Source: Symbiodinium natans (taxonomy: Eukaryota > Sar > Dinophyceae > Suessiales > Symbiodiniaceae). From it: a stretch of 64,000 bases of DNA. Made by a program: the position numbers and the translations under genes. The first letter of the stretch is position 1. The number at the start of each line of letters is the position of its first letter. Below, one piece after another: positions 46,500 to 58,200 of the stretch. The stretch spans positions 302,001 to 366,000 of the forward strand of contig CAJNDS010001236.1 of NCBI GenBank assembly GCA_905221605.1, given 5' to 3'. The notes below the pieces were generated by a model. The model searched no databases. It was given only the letters and a program-made list of their open reading frames with translations, and had not been told where the DNA came from.

Positions 46500-47340
46500 A
46501 GGACAAAAGACTAGTTGCCTCACGTGGTGTATTTTTCCAATAAAGCATGTCTATTTGCACTGTCACCTGGAACCCTAGACGCCCTCAACCCTGAACCATA
46601 CACCTGCCCCTGGAGGCCCTAGAACCCAAAACCCTGAACCCGAAGGCAATGAAACCTGGTGAAGTGAGTCACATGTCAAGCGCCTGCGTAACATGAACGC
46701 AACTGTGTGCGAGCTGTATTTTTCCAACCAAGCATGCCCATATTTCTGTGTCACCTGAAACCCCAAGCACTAAACACCCTAAACTCCCTAAACCCTGTTT
46801 CGCCTAAGCCAAGGAAACCTTGTCAAGTGAGTCATGCACCAAACTCAAACTCCCCAGAGCATGCAAACAACACAGATCGCAATGGAGCGTCCAGGCTGCA
46901 CCAGACCTACGTGATATGAGCCTATCGAGACAATGTCTGGGCCCCGATGGCCAGCTGCCGACTCCCGATGTGTCATGTTCTCTGTTGCTACTGACTTCTG
47001 ATCTGAGAGCACAGCAGTGGAATCTCATGACGTCGCACGGTCCTCAGCGGATAGTCTTTTCTGGAAGCACAGGGAGTCATGAAGTCACGCGGGGCTCAAC
47101 GGATTTGCGGCTTCTGGGGCTGGTTTCCGGGTTTTCCGAACGCACTCTTTCAGGGAATGTGGTTTAGGCAATGTGAAGCCGCCTTTTCTGAAACAGCCCG
47201 CCACATATCAGTCGGCCATGCCACTGTTTTTGCCCAGAGGCCTTGTGCCTCGTCTACTCGAAAACCACACCTAGACCAACGTGAACAACGCAAAGAACAC
47301 TAGCTTCAGCGCACGCTATAGCGTCGCCCAGCCTTGGAAA
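46500..47340. other. No recognised gene
   Basis: Telomere-like words near 46562-46640 and 46760-46800. The open frame at 46820-47167 (plus) has no motif. Confidence 0.4.
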
Positions 47341-47343
47341 GTC

Positions 47344-47889
47344 TCAACAATCAATGAAGCTTTGGTCCAGCTGTGCCATGATATTGACCCATTCACTCTG
47401 TGCCCTTGCAACCTTCTTCATGTCCACGGCCTTTGTCTTAGCCAGCTTTGGTCTGAGAGCGTCAGGGTTGCATAGACGGGTCGAGAACGACATGGCGCAA
47501 AACATAAGAGCCAGCTGATACGCGGGCTCCACTGGTGGCAAGGCACAACGCTGCGCAGCGGCTCCCTCGACCAGCGCGTGCGCGTGGCTCAGAACCGAAT
47601 GTCTACCCGAGAGCGACGTGATGTCAGAGAGCAGTTCTGGAAACTCCCCCTCCACAGACTGCTGCCATTTCTCCCGAAGCACTTCCCTGCTGCTTGGTTG
47701 CGCTGGTGGCATATGCTGCTGATAGATCACATGCTTCTTTGGAAGAGACTTCAGGTTCGACTTGGTCTTCAGGCGGACAGAGGCCACGAGTTTGTTGTGT
47801 TTTCCACGGGCTGAGCCTCGACAATCCTGGCACTGCCTATCTCGGCGGTAGGTGGACTGTTGAAAACACAAGACGCAAGTCCATGGCAT
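47344..47889 (-). CDS. Intronless 181-residue ORF with CxxC pair, unknown
   Basis: Not recognised. The N terminus has CVLC and CQDC about 14 residues apart, a zinc-ribbon-like arrangement. A basic segment follows (KTKSNLKSLPKKH) and a helical C-terminal part ends VARAQSEWVNIMAQLDQ. It is a single uninterrupted frame in a region where other genes are split, which hints at a mobile-element or retrocopied origin. It lies 2 kb from the tyrosine recombinase on the opposite strand; a link between them is speculation. Confidence 0.45.
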   Translation of the reverse strand: MPWTCVLCFQQSTYRRDRQCQDCRGSARGKHNKLVASVRLKTKSNLKSLPKKHVIYQQHMPPAQPSSREVLREKWQQSVEGEFPELLSDITSLSGRHSVLSHAHALVEGAAAQRCALPPVEPAYQLALMFCAMSFSTRLCNPDALRPKLAKTKAVDMKKVARAQSEWVNIMAQLDQSFIDC

Positions 47890-48289
47890 CCTCTGCTATA
47901 GGAGTCCCCCGCGAGTGAGACGGAGTGCGCTTGCTACGTAGACAAATCCCTTGCCCACCCCTTGAATCATCTCAAAGTCCTGAGGGTGCACAAACCCCTT
48001 GCCCCCCCCTTGCATCATCACAAAGTCCCCACGCACACACACAGAACTGCATTTCGACGTTGGGTATGTTGCTGTGCATTGTGCACTATGCTGAGAGCCC
48101 GCTATAAGCCGAAGACGTGAACATGAAGCACTGCGTGTCGACATGCGTGGCTCATCATCACGATTGGTCAAGCAAGGGAGTCCGCCGTGGTGAAGCATTC
48201 CGAACTTAGGCTGGGGCCCGCTGTCCTTCGAGCTGCCGAGCCGAAATGGAGGCCGAGCCTCAAAGATTGTCACAACGGGTGTTTTTGAC

Positions 48290-49185
48290 GGCTGGGCGGT
48301 CAAACTGCGGGGGTCCGGCTTTGGGGGGAACACCTCGACAGTCCGCCTATCGGGGGTTGTGTTTTTGTGCTGGGTGGTCAAACTTTGGGGGGGGGTCCGG
48401 CTTTGGGGGTAAAACCTCGACAGTCCGCCTATCACTATCGGGGGTACCTCGACAGTCCGCCTATCACTCTCGGGGGTAAACTTTGGGGGGTCCCGCTTTC
48501 CTCGGCAGTCCGCCTATCGGGGTACCCTAAACCCTAAACCCTAAACCCTAAACCCTAAACCCTAAACCCTAAATTATAAACCCTAAACCCTAAACCCTAA
48601 ACCCTAAACCCTAAACCCTAAACCCTCCCGCTTTCCTCGAACCCTAAACCCTAAACCCTAAACCCTAAACCCTAAACCCTAAACCCTAAACCCCAAACTC
48701 TAAACCGTCCCGCTTTCCTCGGCAGTCCGCCTATCGGGGGTAAACCCTAAACCCTAAACCCTAAACCCTAAACCCTAAACCCTAAACCCTCCCGCTTTCC
48801 TCGAACCCTAAACCCTAAACCCTAAACCCTAAACCCTAAACCCTAAACCCTAAACTCTAAACCGTCCCGCTTTCCTCGGCAGTCCGCCTATCGGGGGTAA
48901 AGGCGGACTGCCTGGGCAGTCGCAGAGGGCGGGGGTAAGGGCGGGGGTAAAGGCCGACTGCCTGGGCAGTCGCAGAGGGCGGGGGTAAAGGCCGACTGCC
49001 TGGGCAGTCGCAGAGGGCCCCTGCAGCTTCAGCCACGTCTTGGCCCCCAAACATGATCAGCTGCATCCCTGACTCCCTTTGGGCCAAGGCGATGATGCAA
49101 CCGCTCGGGGGTAAAGGTGGACTGCCTGGCACTGGTTAATCTCTCGGCCGGGGGAGTTTTGGGGGAAGGCGGACTGCTTGGGTTA
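48290..49185 (+). repeat. Composite array: telomeric heptamers plus a GTCCGCCTATCGGGG module
   Basis: Blocks of tandem ccctaaa at about 48524-48626, 48640-48700, 48742-48790 and 48803-48858 alternate with a module reading tcccgctttcctcgg-cagtccgcctatcggggg. After 48900 the module appears in the other orientation (aaggcggactgcctgggcag) about five times. No coding support. Confidence 0.93.
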
Positions 49186-49349
49186 AATGCGGGAAGTTGG
49201 GGTCGTAGGAGTCCGAGGATTTGAAAGATAAAAGAACCAGATGTTGAACTAGATGGAAAGAATACGCCAGAAAAGAAAAAGAGAGGGAGGACAATAATTT
49301 AAAGAGACAAAGAGAGGCAAAGAGAAAGACACAAAGAGACAAAAAGAGA

Positions 49350-49457
<108 letters not shown>

Positions 49458-49865
49458 GGAGAGCCAAGGGGGGAAAGAGGGACAGGGGCAGAAACACAAA
49501 CTGTCTGGCTCGAGAGAGGGGGAAAGGCCTGGGTTCCGGCCAGGTACAAGCGGATTTTATGGAAATAGAGCGGGGCTTGAGGTGGACTGGGGTTCCTGCT
49601 GGGCTGTGGGGGCGGACTGCCGCGTGAATTCCTGTGAAGGCTGTGGGGCTGCGAGGCAAGACGGCGGCAAAGCGCATGTGTTCCTCTGTGAATGCTCAGT
49701 GTGTGGGGCTCGTGGCTGCACACAACCTGCTGGAATTTGAAACATGCCGAATAATGTCAGGACAGAGGCCACTCTAACAAAACCAGTTCATGTGCTAGCC
49801 ATCTTGGGCTCTCAACCCTGCAGTGCGATCAGTACATTCCGTCGATACCGGTGTAGCTGAGCCCC

Positions 49866-50639
49866 ATGAAGGTTCACAAAAAGTGTGCCTTCAAGCACAA
49901 AGCAACGAAGAAGGGTGTCAAAAAGAAGTCAAGCAAGAAGACCGCGGGGGTGAAGCTGGGCAAGGCTGCAACACTGCCTGCGGACTTGTGGGGTCTGTGG
50001 ATCAAGCACGTCCTGCAACACGGACGGTGTTGGTTGTTTGTGGCCTGTGTCCTATCGCATCTACTATGTCTCCGAGTGACGGAATGCCTTCGGCTCGAGG
50101 CCACCGACTTTGACATGAAGTCCAAATCCGTCTTGATCGCACCTTTGAAACGACAGGCAGCTGTGCGCAAGCCACTGCTAGCCAACGTAAAAAGAATCCT
50201 GGAGAGTCTTCGTCGGTCTGGGATTCAAAAAAAGAGAGCAGTGCAGCAAGGGGGTCGCGGCCGAGTCGTGTTCATCGACAAATGGGTCTGGCCCAAAAAG
50301 GGGCTTCTTTTTCCATCAGAAAGGCCTGACTCCAAAACAGAGCATAGATGCAAAGATACGGTCTGCAAAGCCATTTCTCGTTTGCGTGTTTCCTTTCAGT
50401 ATCCCACTGATGGAAATATCAGGAGCCACACAGCCAGGCACTCCATGGTGAACACTCTAAAGATATCTGGTGTTCCAGAGAACATTGGAATGTATTACGC
50501 TCGCATCAAGGATCCGAAGGTTTACAGAGGGTACGGAGGACTGACTGCCCAGCAAGCCTCTGCTTTGCTGCACAAGCACAGAGGACTGAACCAGTCACTT
50601 GCCAAGCACAAAAAAGTTGCACTGGGAAAAATCAAGTAG
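49866..50639 (+). CDS. Tyrosine recombinase, intronless, catalytic domain only
   Basis: 257 residues. Tyrosine recombinases cut and rejoin DNA through a 3'-phosphotyrosine link. Residues 1-36 are Lys-rich. The catalytic fold is visible: Arg70 in LLCLRVTECLRLEATDFD (Box I, the family's G-L-R-x-x-E), a possible Lys95, SHTARHSMVNTLKISG with His188 and Arg191 (Box II), and YRGYGGL with Tyr220/Tyr223 about 30 residues after Arg191, where the nucleophile should fall. The usual N-terminal core-binding domain is short or missing. No intron is needed, unlike most genes here. Such enzymes in eukaryotes come from Crypton or DIRS-type elements; I found neither terminal repeats nor a reverse transcriptase nearby, so the element type is open. 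An intact frame suggests recent or selected activity. Confidence 0.75.
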   Translation: MKVHKKCAFKHKATKKGVKKKSSKKTAGVKLGKAATLPADLWGLWIKHVLQHGRCWLFVACVLSHLLCLRVTECLRLEATDFDMKSKSVLIAPLKRQAAVRKPLLANVKRILESLRRSGIQKKRAVQQGGRGRVVFIDKWVWPKKGLLFPSERPDSKTEHRCKDTVCKAISRLRVSFQYPTDGNIRSHTARHSMVNTLKISGVPENIGMYYARIKDPKVYRGYGGLTAQQASALLHKHRGLNQSLAKHKKVALGKIK

Positions 50640-51100
50640 AATTGGACTAACAGGACACATCTATGCAGGCCTAGCTGCGGGCGAGGCCCGGCAGCTGGAG
50701 GGCCACAGAATGACACAGTTCACACCTGGACAGCCACCCAGGACAGAAACAAGTCTCAAGGTGGCGTCAGTCACGTCTCACCAAAGGCATGTAGCATGTT
50801 TCTCTTGAGGTCAGGAGCTGCGAACTGTGGCGCCCTGGAGTCCTCAAGACCTGGCTAAGCACTGATGTCGATGAATTTTGCATGCTTACTTGAGGTTGTT
50901 TTGTGCACGTTGGCAGCTGGAGTGAAAGAACTCTGAGGACGCAATTTGCACTCCCAGCGCCAATCATGTGCTCTGACACACGCACCGACACGACCAAAAC
51001 CAAGCTTACGGGGGATGGAAGCTGTGAGGCGGCGGAGCCTGTCTGATCCTCGCGCTTCCTTGAGACGTGCGTCGGCCTCAGTGGAAGCCAGCTATCATGC

Positions 51101-51310
51101 GTGACCACGCAACCAGTATCCTGTACGGCATGCCACTCGGTTTTTGGTTCCTCAGCTGGCGAAGGATGGCGGAGTTTTAAGATGGATACTCATCGTAGCG
51201 CCCACAGGAAGCTGCAGCTCATGACCACGCTACCAGTATCCAGTACGGCATGCCACTCGGTTTTGGTTTTCTCAACTGGCCAAGGATGGCGGAGTTGTAA
51301 GATGATACTC
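51101..51310 (+). repeat. Two direct repeats of about 90 bp
   Basis: accagtatcctgtacggcat and the following 65 bp recur at about 51110 and 51230 with small changes (offset about 120 bp). Function unknown; they sit 0.5 kb downstream of the recombinase. Confidence 0.8.
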
Positions 51311-51849
51311 TCCTGGTAGTGGCCAAAGGAAGCTGCAGCTCAAACATGACGGGAGCCGTCAGTCACACAGCGCTGGCACGACTCCCGAACTTGAATATCA
51401 AAATCATGTTGAGCCCCTGTGCTCAACGTCAAACTACTATGGCTGCTTCCACGCCTTTAGCAATGGCACGCCGCAGCTGCTTCGGAAGCAAGCTGCTGAC
51501 ACGGCTTCAGCTCAGAGTCTGCTTTGAGTTGTGGCCCGCCATAACAGCAGCTCGCTGCCGGCTCTGCATCCATGCCTGTTTTGCCGAAGCGTTGCTGCTG
51601 AAAGCAGGAGTACAGGATCAAGTTTGCAGGTGTGACGTGTGTGTAAACCACGATGTTAGTGCGCTGGCCTTGTTGGCCTCGTTGACCAGCTCTTGGCCCT
51701 TGAGGTTCTTATTGGTGTTGGAGGCCTGGAAGGCACGTACCTGGGCAGTAAAAAAACTAGTTTGCAGTCCAACTAAGACACTGAAAAAAAGGTACAGTTA
51801 CAATAAAGAAACAGGTAGCCAACTGTGTCCGCCCAGAGACAAAGTCCCA

Positions 51850-52300
51850 TTTGGCATGGAAGAGAGCTGACGGCTTGAACTTTGAGCCGGAGCTGGAAGA
51901 CGGCTCCTGCTTTTGCTTCGCCTTGTCAGGGTTCACTGAGCCGGAGCTGGAAGACGGCTCCTGCTTCTGCTTCGCCTTGTCAGGGTTCACTTTCTGAGCT
52001 GCGGTCTCCTGCTTCTCATCGGTCTCAGGCTCGTCGCTCTTCGGCTGCTTCTTGCCATCCTCTCTCAGAACCTAGGCGCAAGCTGCCAGGCGGCACACTC
52101 ACGTTCAGCACGCCCGTCACAACAAGTGCTGAACTTGCAGCTGCGGGACGCCCTTCTTCACGAACTTGGCATGCCACGCATTCGACGAGGCAATCTTGTT
52201 CAGCCGCCTTTGTTCCATGATCTCCTGGATCCTTTTCTTGCTCATTCCAGGCTGGATCCTGTCAGTCCTCGCCTTCCGGGTCTTTCCTTCGCCCTGCAAA
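51850..52300 (-). CDS. Exons of an unknown charged protein with an exact 18-residue repeat
   Basis: Not recognised. One exon near 52270-52140 encodes RIQPGMSKKRIQEIMEQRRL and NAWHAKFVKKGVPQLQ. The next, about 52073-51840, encodes DGKKQPKSDEPETDEKQE followed by two identical copies of an 18-residue unit (VNPDKAKQKQEPSSSSGS) and then ALFHAKWDFVSG. The 54-bp repeat is nearly exact. Strand and position fit the 3' part of the minus-strand exon set to the right. Confidence 0.55.
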
Positions 52301-52389
52301 CGGTCGGAATGGCAGGAATGGCAACATTAAGCTGCTCCGTGCACAATGCTCTTTTGTGTTGCCGGAATGTGCCTTATCATTCCACAATA

Positions 52390-52730
52390 CATAGGCCCAC
52401 ACTGCTACGTCTTGCCTAGTCCTGCCAACTGCAGTCCAAGACTGATGGCCTCAGCCTTTCTGCCACATGGCTTGCTTTCGGCCTCAGCCTTGGTGCCACA
52501 TGGCTTGCCGTCGGCCCTTCCTTCGACCTGTGGTCAAGACATTTTGAAATCGTTCTCGTTCCATGTACACTCCGGTTACGGTGGACACAATACGTACGCC
52601 CACACTGCTACATCTTGCCTAGTCCTGCCAACTGCAGTCCAAGACTGATTGCCTCAGCATTTGTGACGCATGGCTTGCTTTCGGGGCTGTCGGCCCTTCC
52701 TTCGGCCTGCGGTCAGGACACTTCCATCTC
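52390..52730 (+). repeat. Direct repeats of about 90 bp, 199 bp apart
   Basis: cttgcctagtcctgccaact and the following catggcttgctttcgg stretch occur near 52409 and 52613. They probably lie in introns of the minus-strand gene. Confidence 0.8.
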
Positions 52731-52886
52731 GTTCTCGCTCCATGTACACTTCGGTTATGGTGGACAGCCTTTCCGTTGCTTGGCTCCCTTTCGGCACTGG
52801 CTGTCTTCTCGTGGTCCTTCCACGCAGCATGTACTACACAGCTGACACTGTTACAAACGTCCACACTGGAAACTGCTGCTGCAACT

Positions 52887-53890
52887 CTAGGGTTCAGGAT
52901 CCTCGGACTCGTTCTTGTCCTGCTTCCCTTCCGCGTCTTCTTTGAAAAGCAGCGCCTTGCCAGCAAAATCAGGCGGGGAACAAAGCCAAGCGAAGAACAC
53001 GAAGAACCCACTGTGTACTAAGAGCTGAACCGCAGCTTGTATCTCGCGACCCGGGCCTGCTGGGAGACTGCGTCCGTCACATCGTAAAGCACAGTCGCAG
53101 TCGGAGAGGCTTGATCGACATCTGAGTCCTGACATGTGCATACCCCTGCGAAATTCTGGAAACTCGACGTTACAAGCAGGCAGAATTGTCGGGCAAGCCA
53201 CACATGAGACAGAAATGCAGTGAGCCCGGCCTGCAGCTCGATGATTTCCTTTGTGGAGAAAAGGCCCTCCTTCTCCACGACAGCGCAAATGGCACATATG
53301 AGCCACAAGGGCAGCGAGCCTGGCCTGCAGCTCACGCCCGTTCTCAGTAGACATAGGGCCGTCAGGGCCGTCATTCTCCACTGCGCGTTCCTGAATTTTC
53401 AGTTTACGTGACACAAGTGGCACATGAGACGCAATCACGACAGATCACAGGGAGGCCAGGGTGAACTTGGAACTTTCCGGGTTCCTCGGTGATGAATATC
53501 ATGGTCGAAAAGAGCATCAACTAGGACTCCTGTAGTAACTACACTCGTTTTGCCACCGAGGCTTCCTCGGTGGCCTTGGCACTTTCCAGTGACCATGGCA
53601 CCAATAAACTGACCCGAGGGAAAGAAGAAAGGAGGGTGACCTTGGAACTTTCCGGGGACCATGCCACCAATACGACACGGTCCTGAATTAATGTTGTGTT
53701 TACGCGGTGCAAGCAGCACATGAGACACAAAGGCAGCATACACCCATTCTCGTAGTTGTCGAGCCAGCAAAATAAAAGCAGCATGAACGAGGAGGTAGCC
53801 TCGGCAGCAAAATCTTCCAGGAGGTTGCGTGCCGTGTGCGCCGCTTCCTCCTGTTCCAGATGCGTTGCGCTGAGCACATTCAGTGACACT
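52887..53890 (-). CDS. Repeated exons with an ELQA-helix module, unknown
   Basis: Minus-strand coding-like pieces recur with a common helix: GRELQARLAALVAHMCHL (near 53350-53290), EIIELQAGLTAFLSHVWL (near 53245-53185) and GREIQAAVQLLVHSGF (near 53055-52995). The DNA word gtctcatgtg lies just after two of them and recurs near 53724. The pattern suggests tandem exon duplication within one gene. No family recognised; splice sites were not settled. Confidence 0.45.
53520..53575 (+). repeat. Isolated copy of the 81-bp satellite unit
   Basis: Reads gtagtaactacactcgtttt-gccaccgagg-ctt-cctcggtggc, matching the 40-43 kb arrays including an intact hairpin, 10 kb away. Confidence 0.88.
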
Positions 53891-55290
53891 CAGTGTGGAT
53901 TCTGTTGCCGTGCTTGCAAGCCTCCGATTCCTTGCCCTCAAGCTCAACGTGGTGCTTGCTGGCCTGTGTTGAAAATGCAGCAGAGCCCAAAAGCGTGCTT
54001 TCGGGCAAGCCAGGCCTCAGAAGAAAGGTCCGCCATGGACGAGAAAGTGTCCTGGCGAAAATGAGCTGGTTGTGATGCGGCGCTGTCCTGTCGAGGCCCC
54101 TCTTGAAGCCATTTTGGTGACGGCTGTCTCCTAGAAGTACGCACGACGTCACATCTTGCCATGACTTCACCACAGATTGTATGGCGGCTGTTGGCCCTTG
54201 TCCTGCCCCTCGCCCCGTGATTTCTTCAGCTCCCTTGCGTGGCTCAGCTTGGGCTTCACATTGACATGGGAAACACACAGGTGTCCAGAGCCAAGGCACG
54301 GCGTGGCACCTGTAGGCGTTGCAAACTGAGGAGGACTTCGCGTCAAAGCCGGAGGCGAATTTGTCGCCTGGGAAGATTTTAAGGTCTAGGGAATTGAATC
54401 GGAACGAGGGTGGCTGAAGTCGCGCACTACTTCTGGCAGCCTGTGGTCGGCTGCGTGACGTCAAGGGTCGAGCAACGGGCGGATTAAAGGGCTTCACAGG
54501 CTTTGCCTCTCAGGATAAACACAGAAACGAAAAAGTTCCTCAGCGTGACACTCTGTAGACACTGACTGAAACGCAGGGCTGCGCCTGCCACATGCTGTTC
54601 TGCACGACGTTGACGAGGGTATCTTGAGGCTTGGACCCCTTGCGCATCATGATTACGAGCTGGGACCAGGCACTAGCTTCTGAACCAAAACTCTGGCAAT
54701 CACACGCTGGCATGTGAAAAGCAGATCACCGTCCAGGCACACAGGAACTGAAAAGCACTGGGTGGAAGGTCCTCTGCAGTGTCAACTCCAAGCTTGGAAC
54801 TGTCTGGGCGTCTTTTCTGCCACTGCCACACTAGTGGGGGCTCCTCTTTCAAAGACCAAAAGCGCACCAGCAATAGGACCAGGCCAGCGACATTCTATGC
54901 TCATCCAGGTACTGCAGAACAATTCTACATGGGTATCTCCACGACCGCACTGGGCTACACAAACAGCAACGACATTCACTATGCTCATCTAGGTAATACT
55001 GAACAATTCTAAGGATATTTGCAAAACCGCGCTGGGCTCAAAGGTCCCGTGCAAAACACTGGGGCGGCTGTAGAGCACGTCGGAGGTTGGATCAGACCAG
55101 GCGAACGCAAGTGCTTGCGGGGATTCGGAAGCCACCAGGAGCTGCATACCAGAGCGGCTTCGCAGGGCCCACCGTCTTCTCCCGCAGGTAGTGCCTCATG
55201 CCTTGGTGGCGGAAACAGCGGTTAAAGATCAACAGGCTTGTGCATGGGACAATTTTTCGGATCTGGGCAAGCTATCCCTACGGAAATGCT
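53880..55290 (-). other. Possible exons, not assigned
   Basis: A 205-codon minus-strand open frame lies at 53880-54497, with no domain. A near repeat of gaacaattcta...acgacattc(t/a)atgctcat.cagg occurs around 54888-55010. Gene content unclear. Confidence 0.3.
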
Positions 55291-58200
55291 CAGTCCGAGA
55301 GGCGCCACACCAGGCAGAGATACTTGCTGTTCTCCAACTGGCTGTGAGGCGTCAGTCCCGCACAGTTGCTGGCCTTCACTCCCTTTGTCGGAGGCGCAAA
55401 CTTGAAGACGTGGCAGCCCTGCTTCGTGAGCTGCAGGCGGTCCTTCTCTTGGCCTTGCTGGACGCTTGCCGGCCGGGCCACGTCATGCCCCGCGAGCTTG
55501 ACGTCCAGGTGGCCCTTTTTCCTGAAGTTCCAGTGCAGTAATTAGACACATCAATACCTGCTAGCATTGCTCCGAGCTTCTCCAGACCCACGAAGAAGTG
55601 GAAGAAGGACCCTGTCCGGGAATCCTGAGTGACGCCATCGGCATTTGTCTCCTCCATCACCACCTCGACAATAACGGAGAAGCATGGGTTTAGGGTGTAG
55701 GGGGTAGGGTCTAGGGCACGTTCCACATGACATTGCTTGAACAGCAGCATCAAAGTCCAATTGTAGGCAGGGTGCCCAGGCGTCTGATCCGCGAAGATGG
55801 AACTCCACCGCCTTCGCCGCCTGCTTCTGCAGGAAATCGGCCGCCTTGCGGCGAGGGCTTCTGACTTCAGGATGGGGGCATGACTCATGAGTCACGACGC
55901 TCTCATGTTTCATTCAGGTCATGTGTCGAGAATGCCTTCGCGGCGTCGGTGAGCCACGTGCCGCCAGAGTACATGAGCAGCGGCTTGGCATTCACGGAAT
56001 CCACGCCAGGCACAACTGAGTCCACGGCGCCCGATGCCAGCCACACCTCACCACTCTTCAGGATGTGGCACGTGCAGCCCTGAGCCAGCAAGAAGCTGTG
56101 GGCAATGTTCTCCTTGTTGGCATCTTGCCACGCCGTCAGCTCTTTGGAGATGTCGAACTCCTGCGGCTCCTTCTTCACCACCGCAGTCGGTGGCAGCTCC
56201 GATGGCGGCGCTGCCACCGTATCTGTCGTGGTCGTGGCCTCAGGCTGGCCAAAGATGGAGTCGAAGGCCGTCAACTTCTCACGCCAGTCCGGGTCTTGGT
56301 CCCGAACAAGAATTCCCCCCTAGAAAAAAACAGATAAAACAGTGAACTAATGCAAGCAAGACGCTGCGAACTGGGCACTTCAACCATCGCTGACGCAGGT
56401 TCTGCGGGATCACCAACTGGTTCTTTTCCCGCACGCAGACTTTCAACTCTGGCGGTGTTGGGATTGGCTCCAAGGACTCGATTGGAGGTTCCTTCCGGAA
56501 TGCCGGATGCCACTTGCCTGCAACGCCGGTGCCATTTTTCCAACCCTCCAAGATGCAATCCTTGACAGACTGGCAACAGTAGTCCACGATGTTGGGGTTC
56601 TCATTCTCGGATTGAACGGCCAAGTAGAAGTCAGGGCTGCTGGTCATGAGCTGGAGCACAGCCTGACAACATCATGTCTTTACTTATTATAATTGATTGA
56701 TTGGCAGGTTGTAAATACTTCCCCGGCGAGCTTTGGGCTGCCTCCTCAAAGTGCCCTTCGTAGCAGTAGCGGTTGTGCAGGATGAGGGCTTTCCCCTTCA
56801 GGCTGGGGACCCCTTTGATCAATGCCTTGATCAAACTCTTGGTGAGAGGGACGCCAGACAGCCATTGCTGTGTCTCCTGGCGATCCTCAGTTTGTGAAGG
56901 GCAAGTCCAAGGCAAATATGCAATACGGCTTGAACACACCAGACACACACACACAAACACACACACGCACACACGCACACAGACACACACACGCACACAC
57001 ACACACACACACACCTACACACACACAGACACACACACACACACACAGACACACAGACACACAGACACACACACACACACACCTACACACCTACACACCT
57101 ACACACCTACACACCTACACACCTACACACCTACACACCTACACACCTACACACCTACACACCTACACACCTACACACCTACACACCTACACACCTACAC
57201 ACCTACACACCTACACACCTACACCTACACACCTACACACCTACACACCCTACACACCTACACACCTACACACCTACACACCTACACACCTACACACCTA
57301 CACACCTACACACCTACACACCTACACACCTACACACCTACACACCTACACACCTACACACCTACCACCTACACACCTACACACCTACACACCTACACAC
57401 CTACACACCTACACACCTACACACCTACACACCTACACACCTACACACCTACACACCTACACACCTACACACCTACACACCTACACACCTACACACCTAC
57501 ACACCTACACACCTACACACCTACACACCTACACACCTACACACCTACACCTACACACCTACACACCTACACACCTACACACCTACACACCTACACACCT
57601 ACACACCTACACACCTACACACCTACACACCTACACACCTACACCTACACACCTACACACCTACGCACCTACGCACCTGCGCACCTACACACCTACACAC
57701 CTACACACCTGCGCACCTACGCACCTACGCACCTACGCACCTACGCACCTACACACCTACACACCTACACACACATACACACTCATTCACTCACTCACAC
57801 TCACACTCACACTCGCACTCTCACACTCGCACTCACACTCGCACTCGCACTCTTACACTCGCACTCTCACTCTCTCACACACTCACTCTCTCACACTCTC
57901 ACACTCTCACACTCTCACACTCTCACACTCTCACACTCTCACACTCTCACACTCTCACACTCTCACACTCTCACACTCTCACACTCTCACACTCTCACAC
58001 TCTCACACTCTCACACTCTCACACTCTCACACTCTCACACTCTCACACACACTCACACTCACACGCGCACGCACACTCACCCACACACTCAGATTCTCAC
58101 ACTCTCACACTCTCACTCTCACACTCTCACACTCTCACACTCTCACACTCTCACACTCTCACACTCTCACCCTCTCACCCTCTCACACTCTCACACTCTC

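Noticed and set aside
48524-48860. A true chromosome end
   Set aside because: The CCCTAAA blocks are internal, interrupted by other modules, and followed by 15 kb of sequence with genes.
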